A stretch of 64,000 nucleotides of DNA from Triticum aestivum (taxonomy: Eukaryota > Streptophyta > Magnoliopsida > Poales > Poaceae), in assembly GCF_018294505.1 (NCBI RefSeq), contig NC_057797.1:127849116-127913115 (forward strand), in the 5' to 3' direction. A program made the position numbers and the translations under genes. Below are positions 44,842-56,434 of this stretch, one piece after another; positions within the stretch are counted from its first letter, which is position 1; every line of letters starts with the position of its first letter. The notes below the pieces were generated by a model. That model saw only the letters and a list, made by a program, of their open reading frames with translations. It was not told the origin of the DNA and ran no database searches.

Positions 44842-45660
44842 CTACCTAGGGAGATCAACATGAGTAGCAAAAGATTCATAGAAAGAAGCTACTATTTGAG
44901 AGTCAAGTCCATATTTAGTGCTAAATTTACGGAAAACATTGGTATCCATAAAAGATTTAACACAATCAAACTTAGGTGTCATACCTGACTTCTTACCTTC
45001 GTCAAGGTCCCAATCTTCAGAGTTGCGTTTAATTCTTTCCAATAAATCCCATTTGAATTCAATAGTCTTCATCATAAAAGAGCTAGCACAAGAAGTATCA
45101 AGCATGGTGCGATTGTTATTAGAAAGCCGAGCATATAAATTTTGAATAATTATTTCTCTTGGAAGCTCATGATTGGGGCATGAATATAAAATTGATTTAA
45201 GCCTCCTCGAAGCTTGAGCGATGATTTCTCCTTTGCTAGGACAAAAATTATATATATAATTGCGATCACGATGAACAAGATGCATAGGATAAAACTTCTG
45301 ATGAAATTCCAATTTCAATCATTTGTAGTTCCATGATCCCATATCATTACATAGCCTATACCATGTCAACGCATCTCCCTTCAAAGATAAAAGGAAGACA
45401 TTCTTCTTAATAACATCATCGGGCACACCAGCAAGCTTAAATAATCCACAAACTTCATCCACATATATTAGGTGCTCATCAGGATGCATTGTTTCGTCTC
45501 CTGCAAAAGGATTAGCTAGCAGTTTTTCTATCATACCCAAAGGAATCTCAAAGTAGACATTTTCATTTTAAGTAGGTTCAATAGGTTGAGGAGCAACTCT
45601 TTGCTCTACTGGTCGGGGTGAAGATACCCCGAACAAGCCCCTCAGAGGATTACTTTCCAT
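44842..45660 (-). pseudogene. Athila-like gag
   Basis: ATG at 45658-45660, then a TAA 33 codons or so later, then the core (LKGDALTWYRLCNDMGSW) to a stop near 45319, and a shifted frame to 44842 (LVHRDRNYIYNFCPSKGE, AQASRRLKSILYSCPNHELP). The core matches plant retrotransposon gag. At least two breaks. The segment 44599-44841 is a further degraded gag/linker. Confidence 0.75.
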
Positions 45661-45738
45661 AGTAACAAGTGACAGTAAATTTCAGCACACTATATAAATT
45701 TTTCCTTACCAAATTCCACCTACCAAAGGCGGTTCACT

Positions 45739-45755
45739 CCCCGGCAACGGCGCCA
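45739..45755 (-). promoter_or_regulatory. Primer binding site of the Athila-like element
   Basis: Minus strand TGGCGCCGTTGCCGGGG, about 11 bases inside the LTR edge. It is the standard Athila-lineage site (tRNA-Asp type in the literature). Confidence 0.85.
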
Positions 45756-45766
45756 GAAAAGAGTCT

Positions 45767-47287
45767 TGATGACCCACAAGTATAGGGGATCTATCGTAGT
45801 CCTTTCGATAAGTAAGAGTGTCGAACCCAACGAGGAGCAGAAGGAAATGATAAGCGGTTTTCAGCAAGGTATTCTCTGCAAGCACTAAAATTATAGGTAA
45901 CAGATAGTTTTGTGATAAGATAATTGGTAAAGAGAAACAAGTAACAAAAGTAAATAAAGTGCAGCAAGGTGGCCCAATCCTTTTTGTAGCAAAGGACAAG
46001 CCTGGACAAATTCTTATATAGAGAAAAGCGCTCCCGAGGACACATCAGAATTAGCGTCAAGCTAGGTTTCATCACAATCATATAATTCGCGTTCGGTACT
46101 TTGATAATTTGGTATGTGGGTGGACCGGTGCTTGGGTGATGTCCTTACTTGGACAAGCATCCCACTTATGATTAACCTCTATTTCAACCATCCGCAACTA
46201 CAACAAAAGTATTAAGGTAAACCTAACCATAGCATGAAACATATGGATCCAAATCAGCCCCTTACGAAGCAACACATAAACTAGGGTTTAAGCTTCTGTC
46301 ACTCTAGCAGCCCATCATCCACTTATTACTTCCCAATGCCTTCCTCTAGGCCCAAATAATGGTGAAGTGTCATGTAGTCGACGTTCACATAACACCACTA
46401 GAGGAGAGACATACATCTCATCAAAATATCGAACAAATACCAAATTCACATGACTACTAATAGCAAGACTTCTCACATGTCCTCAGGAACAAACGTAACT
46501 ACTCACAAAGCATATTCGTGTTCATAATCATAGGAGTATTAATATGCATATAGGATCTGAACTTATCATCTTCCACCAAATAAACCAACTAGCATCAACC
46601 ATAAGGAGTAATCAACACTACTAGCAACCTATAGGTACCAATCCCGGACTTAGAGAAAAGAATTCGATACAAGAGATGAACTAGGGTTTGAGAGGAGATG
46701 GTGTTGGTGAAGATGTTGATGGAGATTGACCCCCTCCCAATGAGAGGATTGTTGGTGATGACGATGGCGATGATTTCCCCCTCCCGGAGGGAAGTGTCCC
46801 CAGCAGAACAGCTTCGCCGGAGCCCTAGATTGGTTCCGCCAAGGTTCCGCCTCATGGCGGCGGAGTCTCGTCTTGAAAGCTGGCTTATGATTTTTTCCTC
46901 ATCGAAAGACTCCACATAGCAGAAGATGGGCATCGGAGGGCCACCAGGGGGCCCACTAGGTAGGGGGGCGCGCCCAGGGGGGTAGGGTGCGCCCCCCACA
47001 CTCGTGGGCAGGGTGTGGCCCCCCTCCGGAACTTCTTGCGCTCAGTATTTTATATATATTCTGAAAATGACTTCCGTGAAGTTTCAGGAATTTTGGAGTT
47101 GTGCAGAATAGGCCTCTAATATTTGCTCCTTTTCCCGCCCAGAATCCCAGCTGCCGGCATTCTCCCTCTTTATGTAAACCTTGTAAAATACGAGAGAATA
47201 GGCATAAGTATTGTGACATAATGTGTAATAACAGCCCATAATGCAATAAATATCGATATACAAGCATGATGCAAAATGGACGTATCA
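45767..47287 (-). repeat. 5' LTR (about 1.5 kb) of the Athila-like element
   Basis: Minus strand starts TGATACGTCCATTTTGC and ends TGTGGGTCATCA. TATATATA lies at about 47050. It is a different family from the LTR at 41171, sharing only the TGATACGTC start. Confidence 0.8.
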
Positions 47288-48263
47288 GTACACTCATCAC
47301 CGGGTTCCACTTCCAAAAATCTCAGACTGCCCAAAGGTTGAGCACATCGGTATTCTACATACGTTCAACTACGATCATGGTGACTGTCGTCTACAGAAGA
47401 TAGCAATTTGTCAAGCTCCCGACCGCTCTTGGGATTACACGGACTATGGAGTTGTTGCTATCTTCAACAAGCTTGTTTCCTTCCTTCATAGTTCGACTGG
47501 ATGGATATTTCTCAAAAATCAGTTTCTATACACGGATTTGTACTGTGGTACAATTCAATACGAGGGTCTTGTGTTTGCTGCCACCAATCATGGCACTATT
47601 TTTGCACGGAATCCTTGTGCTTTTGGTACGTTTGTCTTCCACCGTAATTATAATTGTTTCATCCACATGCATGCGGGTTAGCTAGCTTCCCTTTACTAAT
47701 TAACCTTCTTGTGTTTCCAAGGTCCTGTGAACATTCCACCACCTATACTTGAAAAAATTTATAACCAAGGGGGAGATGACGATGATGATGATCACGAGCA
47801 TGAGGACCCATATACTCAGTGGCGCCTGCCAACTTATTCCGATGGATCACCTCTTCTTGTCTGTATATAGGGCACCGTTGATGTTACTAAGAAAGCAGGT
47901 GTTGTCTCTCATGGTCGCACTCTCCTGACCTATTCCAACATCCGTTGCAGGGTATTCAGGATGAATACTACTGTGCTAGCGCCAACACCTTCTCCCTAGT
48001 TTAGTATTGACAGTCTTGAAGGAAACTTGCTGTTCCTTGGAAAAAACTATCCAATGATGGTGAAAGGCTATCCAGCTGCTGTTCACACAACATTACTACC
48101 ATTTATGAGAAGCAACTATATCTATACCTTGGATATTGCTATGCTTCCCTATCGTGGCTATCACAATATGGGTCATGAAATAGGCCGCTTTAGCCTGGAT
48201 GATCAGTCCTGCGTTGGTCTCGAGATTGACAGTAGCTGGCCCTGCCTAGAAAATCACTTCTAG
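47288..48263 (+). pseudogene. DUF295/KIB1-4 beta-propeller family pseudogene, 5' truncated
   Basis: Coding starts mid-gene against the LTR edge (no start codon). Exon fragment about 47292-47625 (HGDCRLQKIAICQAPDRSWD, VAIFNKLVSFLHSS), then a 96-bp intron (47626-47721, GT...AG) and exon 2 (47722-48263). The phase-1 junction restores an open frame. The C-terminal part (FSIDSLEGNLLFLGKNYPMM, GRFSLDDQSCVGLEI) is the plant DUF295 domain found in F-box and KIB-type proteins; members of this family act in protein-degradation complexes or are uncharacterised. Two in-frame TAG codons (47868-47870, 47997-47999) and the lost 5' end make it a pseudogene. Spliced host gene relic rather than a processed copy, because the intron is kept. 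Confidence 0.75.
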
Positions 48264-49650
48264 TTCAAAGCAAGTGTTTCCAACGCCGACGAGTGGTTGA
48301 GCTGACGTTCATTTCATTGCTTGTTATTTGGTGTGTGATGAAAACTTTAGTATTTGCTAGAATGTTTTGTTGGAACTAATCTATAATCCAACATGTATCC
48401 TCGTTGTCATTGTGTGTTGATGACATGTTGTATGTAATGAATGGTACATTTGCATATGCATGTCATAAACTCAATTTATAAATGGTTTTCGACTTAGTTC
48501 TTGGAGTGTTAGTGACGTAGTAGTATAGCCAGCATCCGTAGTAGTATGAAGTTGACACATCACATAGAGCCAACCAATAGTTAGTTCTAGTTAGATCAAC
48601 TAGAGCTAGGTGTCGCACGGAGGCCGAGAAATATGGTGATAGCATGACTGCGTGAGGTGGGCTTGTATGTAGTATGATGTAGGCACAGGGCTTCTCATGT
48701 TTCCTACTCCTCCGGTCTAAATGTGGAGAAGATTTGGTTGAGTTCTTCCTTCTTTTTCCGACATGTGGGACATCCTCCATCCAAGTCGTGTCACGCAAGA
48801 AAATGGAGTGGTAATTGATGCCACGTGATGTGAATCTTGGGTTAAACTGTAAATAGCATATTACTACTCCTGAGTAACTCCAAAAGCGGCCACCGAAGAT
48901 CTTTATTGGATTTGTTTTTCATCACCAGCATGTCGAGGTGAAAGATGTGCAGGTTCAGTGGGTCCTCTTGCGTTTTCACTGACATGTGGGACCGCATGTG
49001 AGCAAACAAACGATGGGCTCCGCGCATCTGCTGGATGGCTGAGAAGAGAGATAGAGGAGGGCTGAGCGCGTACTCCAGGAAATTTGTTCTATGTAACCAA
49101 CACCTCGATATAGGCTCGATATAGTGGGGTGGCATGGGCTATAACTAGCATTCACGTCTAGCAGTAAGTCACACGCCACCCACACGAGTTCCATCTGACA
49201 CCAATTTTGTTGGAGTCCATGCTACAGCCATCTCTTCTCCCTCCTGTTTTCTCATGATCGCGTGGTGGGCGGGGTGGGGGTTTGCCGATAGTCGATTTGC
49301 TCAACTGCGGTCCCACTTGTAAGTGAGAATGCAACACAACACGCATTCCCCCTTGAGCGGCGTGCCGGACCAACCGCTTGGGGGTGCGACGCGAACACGG
49401 CAGGCTTTTCCTTTTGAACTTGTAACTTGTAAAATTTGGTTCTACTCCATGGCATGACCGATAGATAGAAATAACGATTTTCCCTAGAGTAATGAGAAGT
49501 TTGGTTCTAGCGCGGTTCATGCATGGAGTACATACGAAAATTAGGAAGTTGATGTGAAAGTTAAGATAATTACTAGTAGTACCATATACTACTACATCGA
49601 TTTGACAGAAAGATAAAGATACATACGGATCCATCAATGACATCCTCACG
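48264..49650. other. No gene seen; 3' flank of the DUF295 relic
   Basis: Probable 3' untranslated sequence and intergenic DNA. The longest frame (49158-49649, minus) has no recognisable features. I see no repeat ends or mobile element here. Confidence 0.4.
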
Positions 49651-49652
49651 CC

Positions 49653-50221
49653 CTAGTGCGCTAGGTCACCAACTGACGTGTGAGGAGCAGCAGCGTTGGC
49701 GGCGAGCTCAACGCGCTTCTGAACAATGCTGTCCAAGGTTGCCCTGTGGTCCAAGAAGGCGAGCGACCTATCGTCCTCCTCTGGCACGTAGTAGTCCTTG
49801 TGGACGATGTGCACGTAGACGTGGGTGATTATGTCGATGGTGTCTTGCTGCGCCAGGCGCTATGTGGCGAGCACAACCTCAAGGTGGACATTTCCGGCGC
49901 GACGGTGGGCAGTCGCAGGGCCACCAATGCGTCGAAGAGGTTGTCACCATAGAGGCCGTTGAGGCTGGTGGGCATCGCAGAGCTTGGGCGCGTGGGCTGG
50001 AGGAGTACGTCAAGGTCGTCCGCGAGCTTCTTGACGATGATGAACTTGTCAAGGAAGCCGACGAGGACTTCGTCGAACAAGTAGATGAAGCTGTCGTTCA
50101 AGCGGCCCCTCGCCCTGGCGGCCTCATGCACGACCTAGAGACGTTCCTCGGTGTCGGGCTGCAGGCCGGCGTCGTGGACCATCTGGCACAGCCGGCTGAT
50201 GCTCGCGCTCATCGCCTCCAT
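49653..50221 (-). pseudogene. Grass-specific gene relic, possibly DUF1110-like
   Basis: ATG at 50219-50221 opens MEAMSASISRLCQMVHDAGL, an in-frame TAG at 50135-50137 follows after 28 codons, then coding continues (DEVLVGFLDKFIIVKKLADDLD, MPTSLNGLYGDNLFDALVALRL). A frameshift between about 49865 and 49910 leads to the last segment (THVYVHIVHKDYYVPEEDDR, TLDSIVQKRVELAAN), which ends at a TAG 49653-49655, and another TAG lies at about 49860. GC-rich third positions and helix-rich sequence look like a real grass gene. The family name is a weak memory-based match; function unknown. Confidence 0.55.
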
Positions 50222-50327
50222 CGGTCTAGCTTCTAGTCAACTGATCTTGCGATTGGAGTGATCACTCTTGCTCTTGGTTAGGGTGCGTAGGTGCGTAGGA
50301 TTTCATAGATTAGACTGGCGGAGAGCA

Positions 50328-50333
50328 TTTATA
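50328..50333 (-). promoter_or_regulatory. TATA box of the 50221 relic gene
   Basis: TATAAA on the minus strand (CATATAAATG), about 107 bp upstream of the ATG. It supports the start chosen at 50221. Confidence 0.5.
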
Positions 50334-50392
50334 TGAGAAGTGCAGACTATGTTGCATTCACGTCTGTGTTGGCCATCTACTCCTTGGCCCTC

Positions 50393-50476
50393 TACTGCAC
50401 CTGCCTTTGGCTGTATGACAGATGGGCCAACCACCTATTGGGCCCACGTGTCATACACCCAAAGGCAGGTGCAGTA
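50393..50476. repeat. Inverted repeat (28-bp arms) with G-box
   Basis: The left arm starts TACTGCACCTGCC and the right arm is its reverse complement with a single mismatch across 28 bases; the loop is 28 bases. The loop-arm border contains GGGCCCACGTG with a CACGTG palindrome (50445-50450). It lies about 60 bp upstream of the TATA box, so it is either a small foldback element or a promoter feature. Confidence 0.7.
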
Positions 50477-50525
50477 AGTCAATGAAGTCGCGCCCCCTCC
50501 GTTCCGGTGCAGTATAGTCATCTCA

Positions 50526-53500
50526 TGTCAGGACCCTGATCCTAAGTCACACCGATCTAGCATCTAACACATCATATCACTTTGCGGTCTCACACACGGT
50601 ATTCCCACGGGTGCCACCTTACCTTGCTCAGGACCATTTGCGCCTTTTGGCTCACGTATATGATAGTGTCGCTAGCATCCATATGACAGAGAACCTTGAC
50701 CGACATGACTAGTCGTGAACCCAAAGTGGTGCTAACTTACGGGGACAGGCATACATGAATCAACATCGAGCATGTCGGTCAGCAGTGTGTGAATCCGGGC
50801 TGTAGCAACTGGGCTAACAGGACTCCGGGAACCCGGGCTGTAGCAGGCTAGCAGGACTCCGGATGTCACCGCGTGACATTTCCCTGAAGGGACAGACACA
50901 GGAACAAAGTGAATCACATGCCGGCCAGTCTAAGTGTCCCGGAGCAGTAGTGTTGGGCTAACAGGACTCCGGTAAACCGGGCTGTAGCGGACTACCAAGG
51001 CTCAGTGGAAGCACTAGACTACCTTTCCCCATAAGAGAGGCTACCAAGGATAAACAACTAGATTGTCGGATCCCACACATACCAAGCATTTCAATCATAC
51101 ACACAATATGCTCGATATGTGCAAATACAACATGGCATCACAACAAGACTCTACGACTCAGAGTATTTATTCATTAGGCTCCGAGGAGCCAAGTATTACG
51201 AACATGGGTCTCATGACCCAACATACAGAGCATACAAGCATCAAGCGGAAGCATAAACATGTCTGAGTACAGACAACTACAAATGAAAGAGGCTGAGAAG
51301 CATGACTATCTACAAGACCCTCCCAAGGGTACAAGATCGTAGCTGAGGTATCAAGCTAAACATCAAAGTCCACACGGAACTACTAGTGAGACTAAAGTAT
51401 CAACAAAGGGGTGGTGGAGTTTAACTGCAGCAAGCCAGCTTTGACTCAGTGGCTATCTGAAACTACGACTGCAAGTAACTCTTTTGGGGTGGCGCACACG
51501 AGTCCACATATTCACCATATCAATACACCACTATGGATCCGCTCCCGTATCCCTATGAGAATGCCATCCATAGCACTGACGCTTATCTTGCGCATTTTAT
51601 AGTATCCACTTTTCACTTGTCTATGAACTGTATAGGCAACCTAGAAGTCCTTCACCGTGGACACGGCTATTTGAATAGATGATGTTAACCCTACAGGGGT
51701 GTACTTCTTCACACACGCTCTCGCCACTTACCACCATGTACACGTCATGTATCTCGGCAACCTTCAAGCGGGACCCTGGCGAGGGAGTCGACCATGACCT
51801 GACTAACCACACAACTCTCTAGTCCAGGTTTATCGCCTATTCGGGTTCCATCCGCAAGGAGATCCGGCCGAGGTGTCGCTCATGGCCCCAAACGATGAGA
51901 GCAGGGTTCCCGAGGCAACAAACGGGCGTCCCGGTACACTGTGCCTCGTGTCTCTACCACAACATAGCCCACCCCTAGGGTCAGTGCTACGCATGGCCCC
52001 CAACACATATCCTACAAACACTAGAAACTAGTTGCAACTCCTGGACAGAGATCAAGGCGATTAATAAGCCGAGAGGGTCGAATTACCGGAACCCAATATG
52101 TGGTAGTAACTGTTCATGGATGACAAACACATAACTCAGTTCCTGAGGACGGCTGCAATGAGACAACCCACCATGTACTCCTACATGGCCTCTCACCGCT
52201 ACCTTTACCAAATCATGTTCACACACTTAGCTCTCAACACTAGGACATGTTCACCACATTCCAATTCATCCCCGATGAATTAGACCTGACTCAACTCTAA
52301 GCAGTAGCAGGCATGACAACAAGCATGAATGAGTATCCACATCAGGGCTCAAACAACGCCTACTCATGCTGGTGGGTTTCTTCTATTTACTGTGGCAATG
52401 ACAGGTCATGTAGAGGAAAGGGGTTCAACTACCGCAGCATGTAACCGTTGAATCATTGTTGTCCTAATGCAGTAAAAGAGAGCAGAAGCGAGAGAGTGGG
52501 ATTGTATCGGAATGAACAAGGGGGTTTTGCTTTCCTGGCACTTCTGAAGATAGTATAGCTCTTCATCGGTGTCATCGATCACGTCGTCGGAACACGTCTA
52601 TCGAGAGGGAACAACCACCGACAAACAAAGAAGAAACACAATCAATGCCAGCAACAGTATGATGCATGAATGTGACATGGCAATATGCTGTTGATTGGCC
52701 TAATGCAACTAGCAACAAGTTAAATGGAGTATTGTCAAAAAAACAAGTTAAATGGAGTTGGCTTTAACACTAGGTTCAAATTCAAACTCCATATGTGCTT
52801 TCTTAAATGCCATTTAATTGAATTGTCCTAAACAGAGGACATAAGTTGCTCTAACATGCATGCAAATGCCATAAACAGATTCTTTGGATTTTTCTGATCA
52901 TTTTTCATATATAAATTATTTCCATTGGAGTTATAGATTATTTTCTATGGATTTTTGAAGTTCAAGTCATTTTCTGGAATTTCTGGTTATTTCGAAAATA
53001 AACTAGTTCCAGAAAGATTAACTACGTCAGTACTGCATTAGCATGACGTCAGCAAGTCAACAGAGCTGGTCCAGGTCAAACCTGACCACTGGGTCCCACT
53101 AGTCAGTGTCACAGTGCTGGCTCGTGTCACAGACAGGTGGGACCGGTCAACGGACACGTCAGCAAAGTCAATGCTGGCGTGTGGGTCCCACGTGTTTGAT
53201 TAAATCTAATCCAGACTTAACCCGAGGTTATTTAGTCGGTGGGTCCCTATTGTCAGTGGCTGAGGTGATTAAACTAAACGTGATTAGGCCATAATTACGA
53301 CGCCACGTCAGCACCATCGGAGTGTAATCGCCGGCGACCAAATCCGCGACGGAGGGCGTCGGGAAAGTGCTATGGGCGGGGGTTTGGCGAGCTGCGGGAA
53401 CCAGGGCATAGCCCGGGTTTGTCCGCATCCAGGGGAGCAAGTGGGAGGCTGCGGGGACGCCGGAGCTCGCCGGAAACGAGCTCGGGGCGGTAGCCGGAGC

Positions 53501-54680
53501 ACGGCAAGGTGCGCGCGCGGTGCTGCAGTGCATGGCAGGAGCTGTGAGCGATGACGTTGGCCTTCTGGGAGGCTACTGAGTGCGGGAACACGCGCGGGCG
53601 TGAGCTGTGGTGGCCCTGGCCACGGCGGCGACATGAACAGTGGCGAGGAGCCACGGCCATGGCGGGGAACAAAGCTAGAGTGCGCATAAACGAGGGGGAG
53701 AAGAGGGGTTCGGAGCAGGATCTCACAGCGGATCCAGCGGCGTGCTCAGTGGGCTCATGGAAGGACGTATGGCGGCAGGGCATTGATGGCGATCTCGGGC
53801 GGCCGGCGATGAAGAAGACAGCAGCGACGGCTCCACAGGGCGTCCGACGTCTCGTGGCTTGACGAAGAGGTAGCAAGAGACGTGGTAGAGCTTGTGGGAG
53901 CATTGGCGAGGCGTGGGTTGGCAGGTGGCCGCGGTAGTGCTCAGCGGCGCGCTGCGGTGCGCTCGGGCGCGAGAGAGAGGGATCCAAGGAAGGGGGTGAG
54001 AGCGAGGGAGAGTGAGAGAGAGAGGCAGGAAGGTGCATGCCGCCATCTGGAGTCGTCCATGGCGTCGGCAGAAGCAGGAGGTGGCCATCGGTGGCCGCGC
54101 ACATGCTAGCGCATCGCGAGCACACACCCTCGTGCTCACTGGCACGAGGTTGAGGAGGACTGGCGCTGGCCAGTGGACTGGGCCGGCATAGTGCCAGGCC
54201 GGCTAGGCTGGACAGGTATGCCACGTGAGATTCTAACCCTTTTCTATTTTTGTTTTTTTATTTCTGTAATTTGTTTTGGCTTTAATAAAAATGCCAGAGC
54301 ATTATCAAAAACCTTGAAAAAAATGTGTGGGCTTTGTTTGGATTATTTGCAACAGCCCTCATTTACTTTCAGGATCATTTGGACATTTAAAATTATTTAT
54401 AGCATTTAAATGTCCAAGAACAAATAATGTATGATTTAATTCAATAACCCAGAGTGTCCTAGAAAAGTGTGCACCATTTTTGGCAGAGGTTCTGGACCAA
54501 AACAAAAATGATGAACATTTATGAGGGGCATTTTGGGTTCATTGAAAAGATTTAACTTGACCCTAGTTGAAATTCATTTGGTGCTAGGGTTTCAACAATC
54601 CCCATTTCAACTTTCAAAGAAATTTAGACATGATGCATGGATGCTTGTGCAACTATTTGCAATCAAATTGTAGGGCTGTG
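50526..54680 (-). repeat. Long LTR of the chromovirus type, interrupted at its right end
   Basis: Left edge TGTCAGGACCCTGATCC with flank TCTCA (50521-50525). It follows the same pattern as 22042-26270 (repeated CGGGCTGTAGC block, CATATGTGC-rich middle, GC-rich block at about 53300-54200) and is closer to that LTR than to those of 3448-21484. The right end is cut by the Sirevirus-like element at 54681, so whether it is a solo LTR cannot be seen. Orientation from the GC-rich end. Confidence 0.75.
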
Positions 54681-55044
54681 TGAAAGTTCAACTATCCCTG
54701 GGTGGTTTTGGTAATTCCTAACAACATATAGCTCATTGAGCTAATGCTATTCCAAGATTAATATTTCAGGAAAAGCTCAATGAATGGCATGGCATGGATG
54801 AGGAAAATGGACCCCTCAAAATACTAAGGACAAAAAGATTGGCTCAAGCTCAAAGCTCAAGACTCTACATTTTATATTTTAGTGATCCAAGATCACATTG
54901 AGTCTATAGGAAAAGCCAGTACTATCAAGGAGGGATGAGGTGTTGCTTGATGAGGTTCTTGCTTCATAGTGCTTAGTGATATGCTCCAAAACCCTCAACT
55001 ACCTTCCGACATCCACATATGACCTAAACCAAAAGTCAAACTCT

Positions 55045-55485
55045 GCCCCACCGATTCTTTCTATCCGGCGCCACCGAGTTCAAATGTCATAGCCACTGCC
55101 ACAAACCCTAGGCAAATCGGTCTCACCGATAGGGGTTGTAATCTCTCTTTTTCCCTTTGTAACGTTTCGGTCCTACCGAGATGAGCGATCGGTCCCACCG
55201 AGATTGCAATGTAAACTCTCTATTTCCCTTTTGTAACATTTTGGTCCCACCGAAATGAGCAAATCGGTCCCACGGAGTTTACCTGACCAACTCTCTGGTT
55301 AGCTTATTACCAAAATCGGTCCCACCGAGTTTGTGTAATCGGTCACACAGAGATTACGTTATGCCCTAACCCTAACCATATCGATCCTACCGAGTTGCAT
55401 CTCAGTCCCACCGAAAATCCTAACGGTCACTAGGTTTGCTAAATCGGTCCGACCGAGTTTCTCAATTCGGTCTCACCAAGATTGG
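55045..55485 (+). repeat. Array of CGGT-N-ACCG palindromes in the 5' LTR
   Basis: About a dozen imperfect palindromes of the type TCGGTCCCACCGAG, irregularly spaced, in the U3 region, ending about 40 bp before the TATA box. Several copies have single changes (CACGGAG, CACAGAG, CACCAAG). Confidence 0.75.
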
Positions 55486-55520
55486 TAAATTGTGTGTAAC
55501 GGTTAGTTTTTGTGTGGAGA

Positions 55521-55530
55521 CTATATATAC
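55521..55530 (+). promoter_or_regulatory. LTR TATA box
   Basis: CTATATATAC followed by a pyrimidine-rich stretch (CCCTCCACCCAC), the usual arrangement of a Copia LTR promoter. Confidence 0.6.
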
Positions 55531-56351
55531 CCCTCCACCCACTCTTCATTCGTGGGAGAGAGCCATCAGAACATACCTACACTTCCAATACACATTTTCT
55601 GAGAGAGAACCACCTACTCATGTGTTGAGGCCAAGACATTCCATTCCCACCATATGAATCTTGATCTCTAGCCTTCCCCAAGTTGCTTTCCACTCAAATC
55701 TTCTTTCCACCAAATCCAAATCCTGTGAGAGAGAGTTGAGTGTTGGGGAGACTATCATTTGAAGCACAAGAGCAAGGAGCTCATCATAAACACACCATTT
55801 GTTAGTTCTTGGAGAGTGGTGTCTCCTAGATTGGCTAGGTGTCACTTGGGAGCCTCCGACAATATTGTGGAGTTGAACCAAGGAGTTTGTAAGGGCAAGG
55901 AGATTGCCTACTTCGTGAAGATCTACCGCTAGTGAGGCAAGTCCTTCGTGGGCGATGGCCATGGTGGGATAGACAAGGTTGCTTCTTCATGGACCCTTTG
56001 TGGGTGGAGCCCTCCGTGGACTCGCGCAACCGTTACCCTTCATGGGTTGAAGTCTCCATCAACGTGGATGTACGATAGCACCACCTATCAGAACCACGAC
56101 AAAAACATCCATGTATCCAATTGCGTTTGAATTCTCCAAACCCTTCCCTTTACACTCTTGCAAGTTGCGTGCTTTACTTTCCGCTACTCATAGACTCTTT
56201 GCATGCTTGCTTGAATTGTGTTAAGATTGCTTGACTTGTGCTAAGATAGCTAAAATCTGCCAAAGACTAAAATTGGGAAAAGGATAGATTTTTAATTGGT
56301 CATGTAGTCTAATCACCCCCCCCCCTCTAGACATACTTTCGATCCTACAAG

Positions 56352-56363
56352 TGGTATCAGAGC
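56352..56363 (+). promoter_or_regulatory. Primer binding site (tRNA-Met initiator)
   Basis: TGGTATCAGAGC, two bases after the LTR end. Confidence 0.9.
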
Positions 56364-56434
56364 TTTGGTCTCCATTTGCCTTGATTTTCATAGCTTTTGG
56401 AAGTCATGGCCTTGGTTTCACAAACTAGGAGAGT

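Larger units (their letters stand above)
42744..47287 (-). mobile_element. Truncated Athila-like element, 5' end
   Basis: Minus-strand element with 5' LTR (45767-47287), PBS, gag, protease and the start of reverse transcriptase. It stops in the RT/RNase H connection at 42743 where the opposite element's LTR begins. RNase H, integrase and the 3' LTR are absent from the window. The right edge interrupts the DUF295-type pseudogene at 47288. Confidence 0.85.
54681..56349 (+). repeat. 5' LTR (1,669 bp) of the Sirevirus-like element
   Basis: Starts TGAAAGTTCAAC and ends TCGATCCTACA. TATA box CTATATATAC at 55521-55530. A run of C is at 56316-56326. Over the roughly 1,040 bp visible in the 3' LTR I count about 20 substitutions and one 22-bp difference by eye, so about 2% divergence. 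Confidence 0.88.

Noticed and set aside
49158..49649. 163-codon minus-strand frame as a gene
   Set aside because: No recognisable domain, codon use unlike neighbouring gene relics, and no splice or promoter context.
50393..50476. Confident microRNA precursor
   Set aside because: Arms and loop have suitable size, but one cannot tell a MIRNA gene from a small foldback MITE without small-RNA data.
55365..55385. Telomere-like CCCTAACCCTAACC
   Set aside because: Only two or three units, part of the LTR, and present in the same place in the other LTR.
55045..55485. CRISPR-like repeat array
   Set aside because: The repeats are palindromes of about 14 bases with variable spacing and sequence, sit in an LTR of a plant retrotransposon, and have no cas genes.
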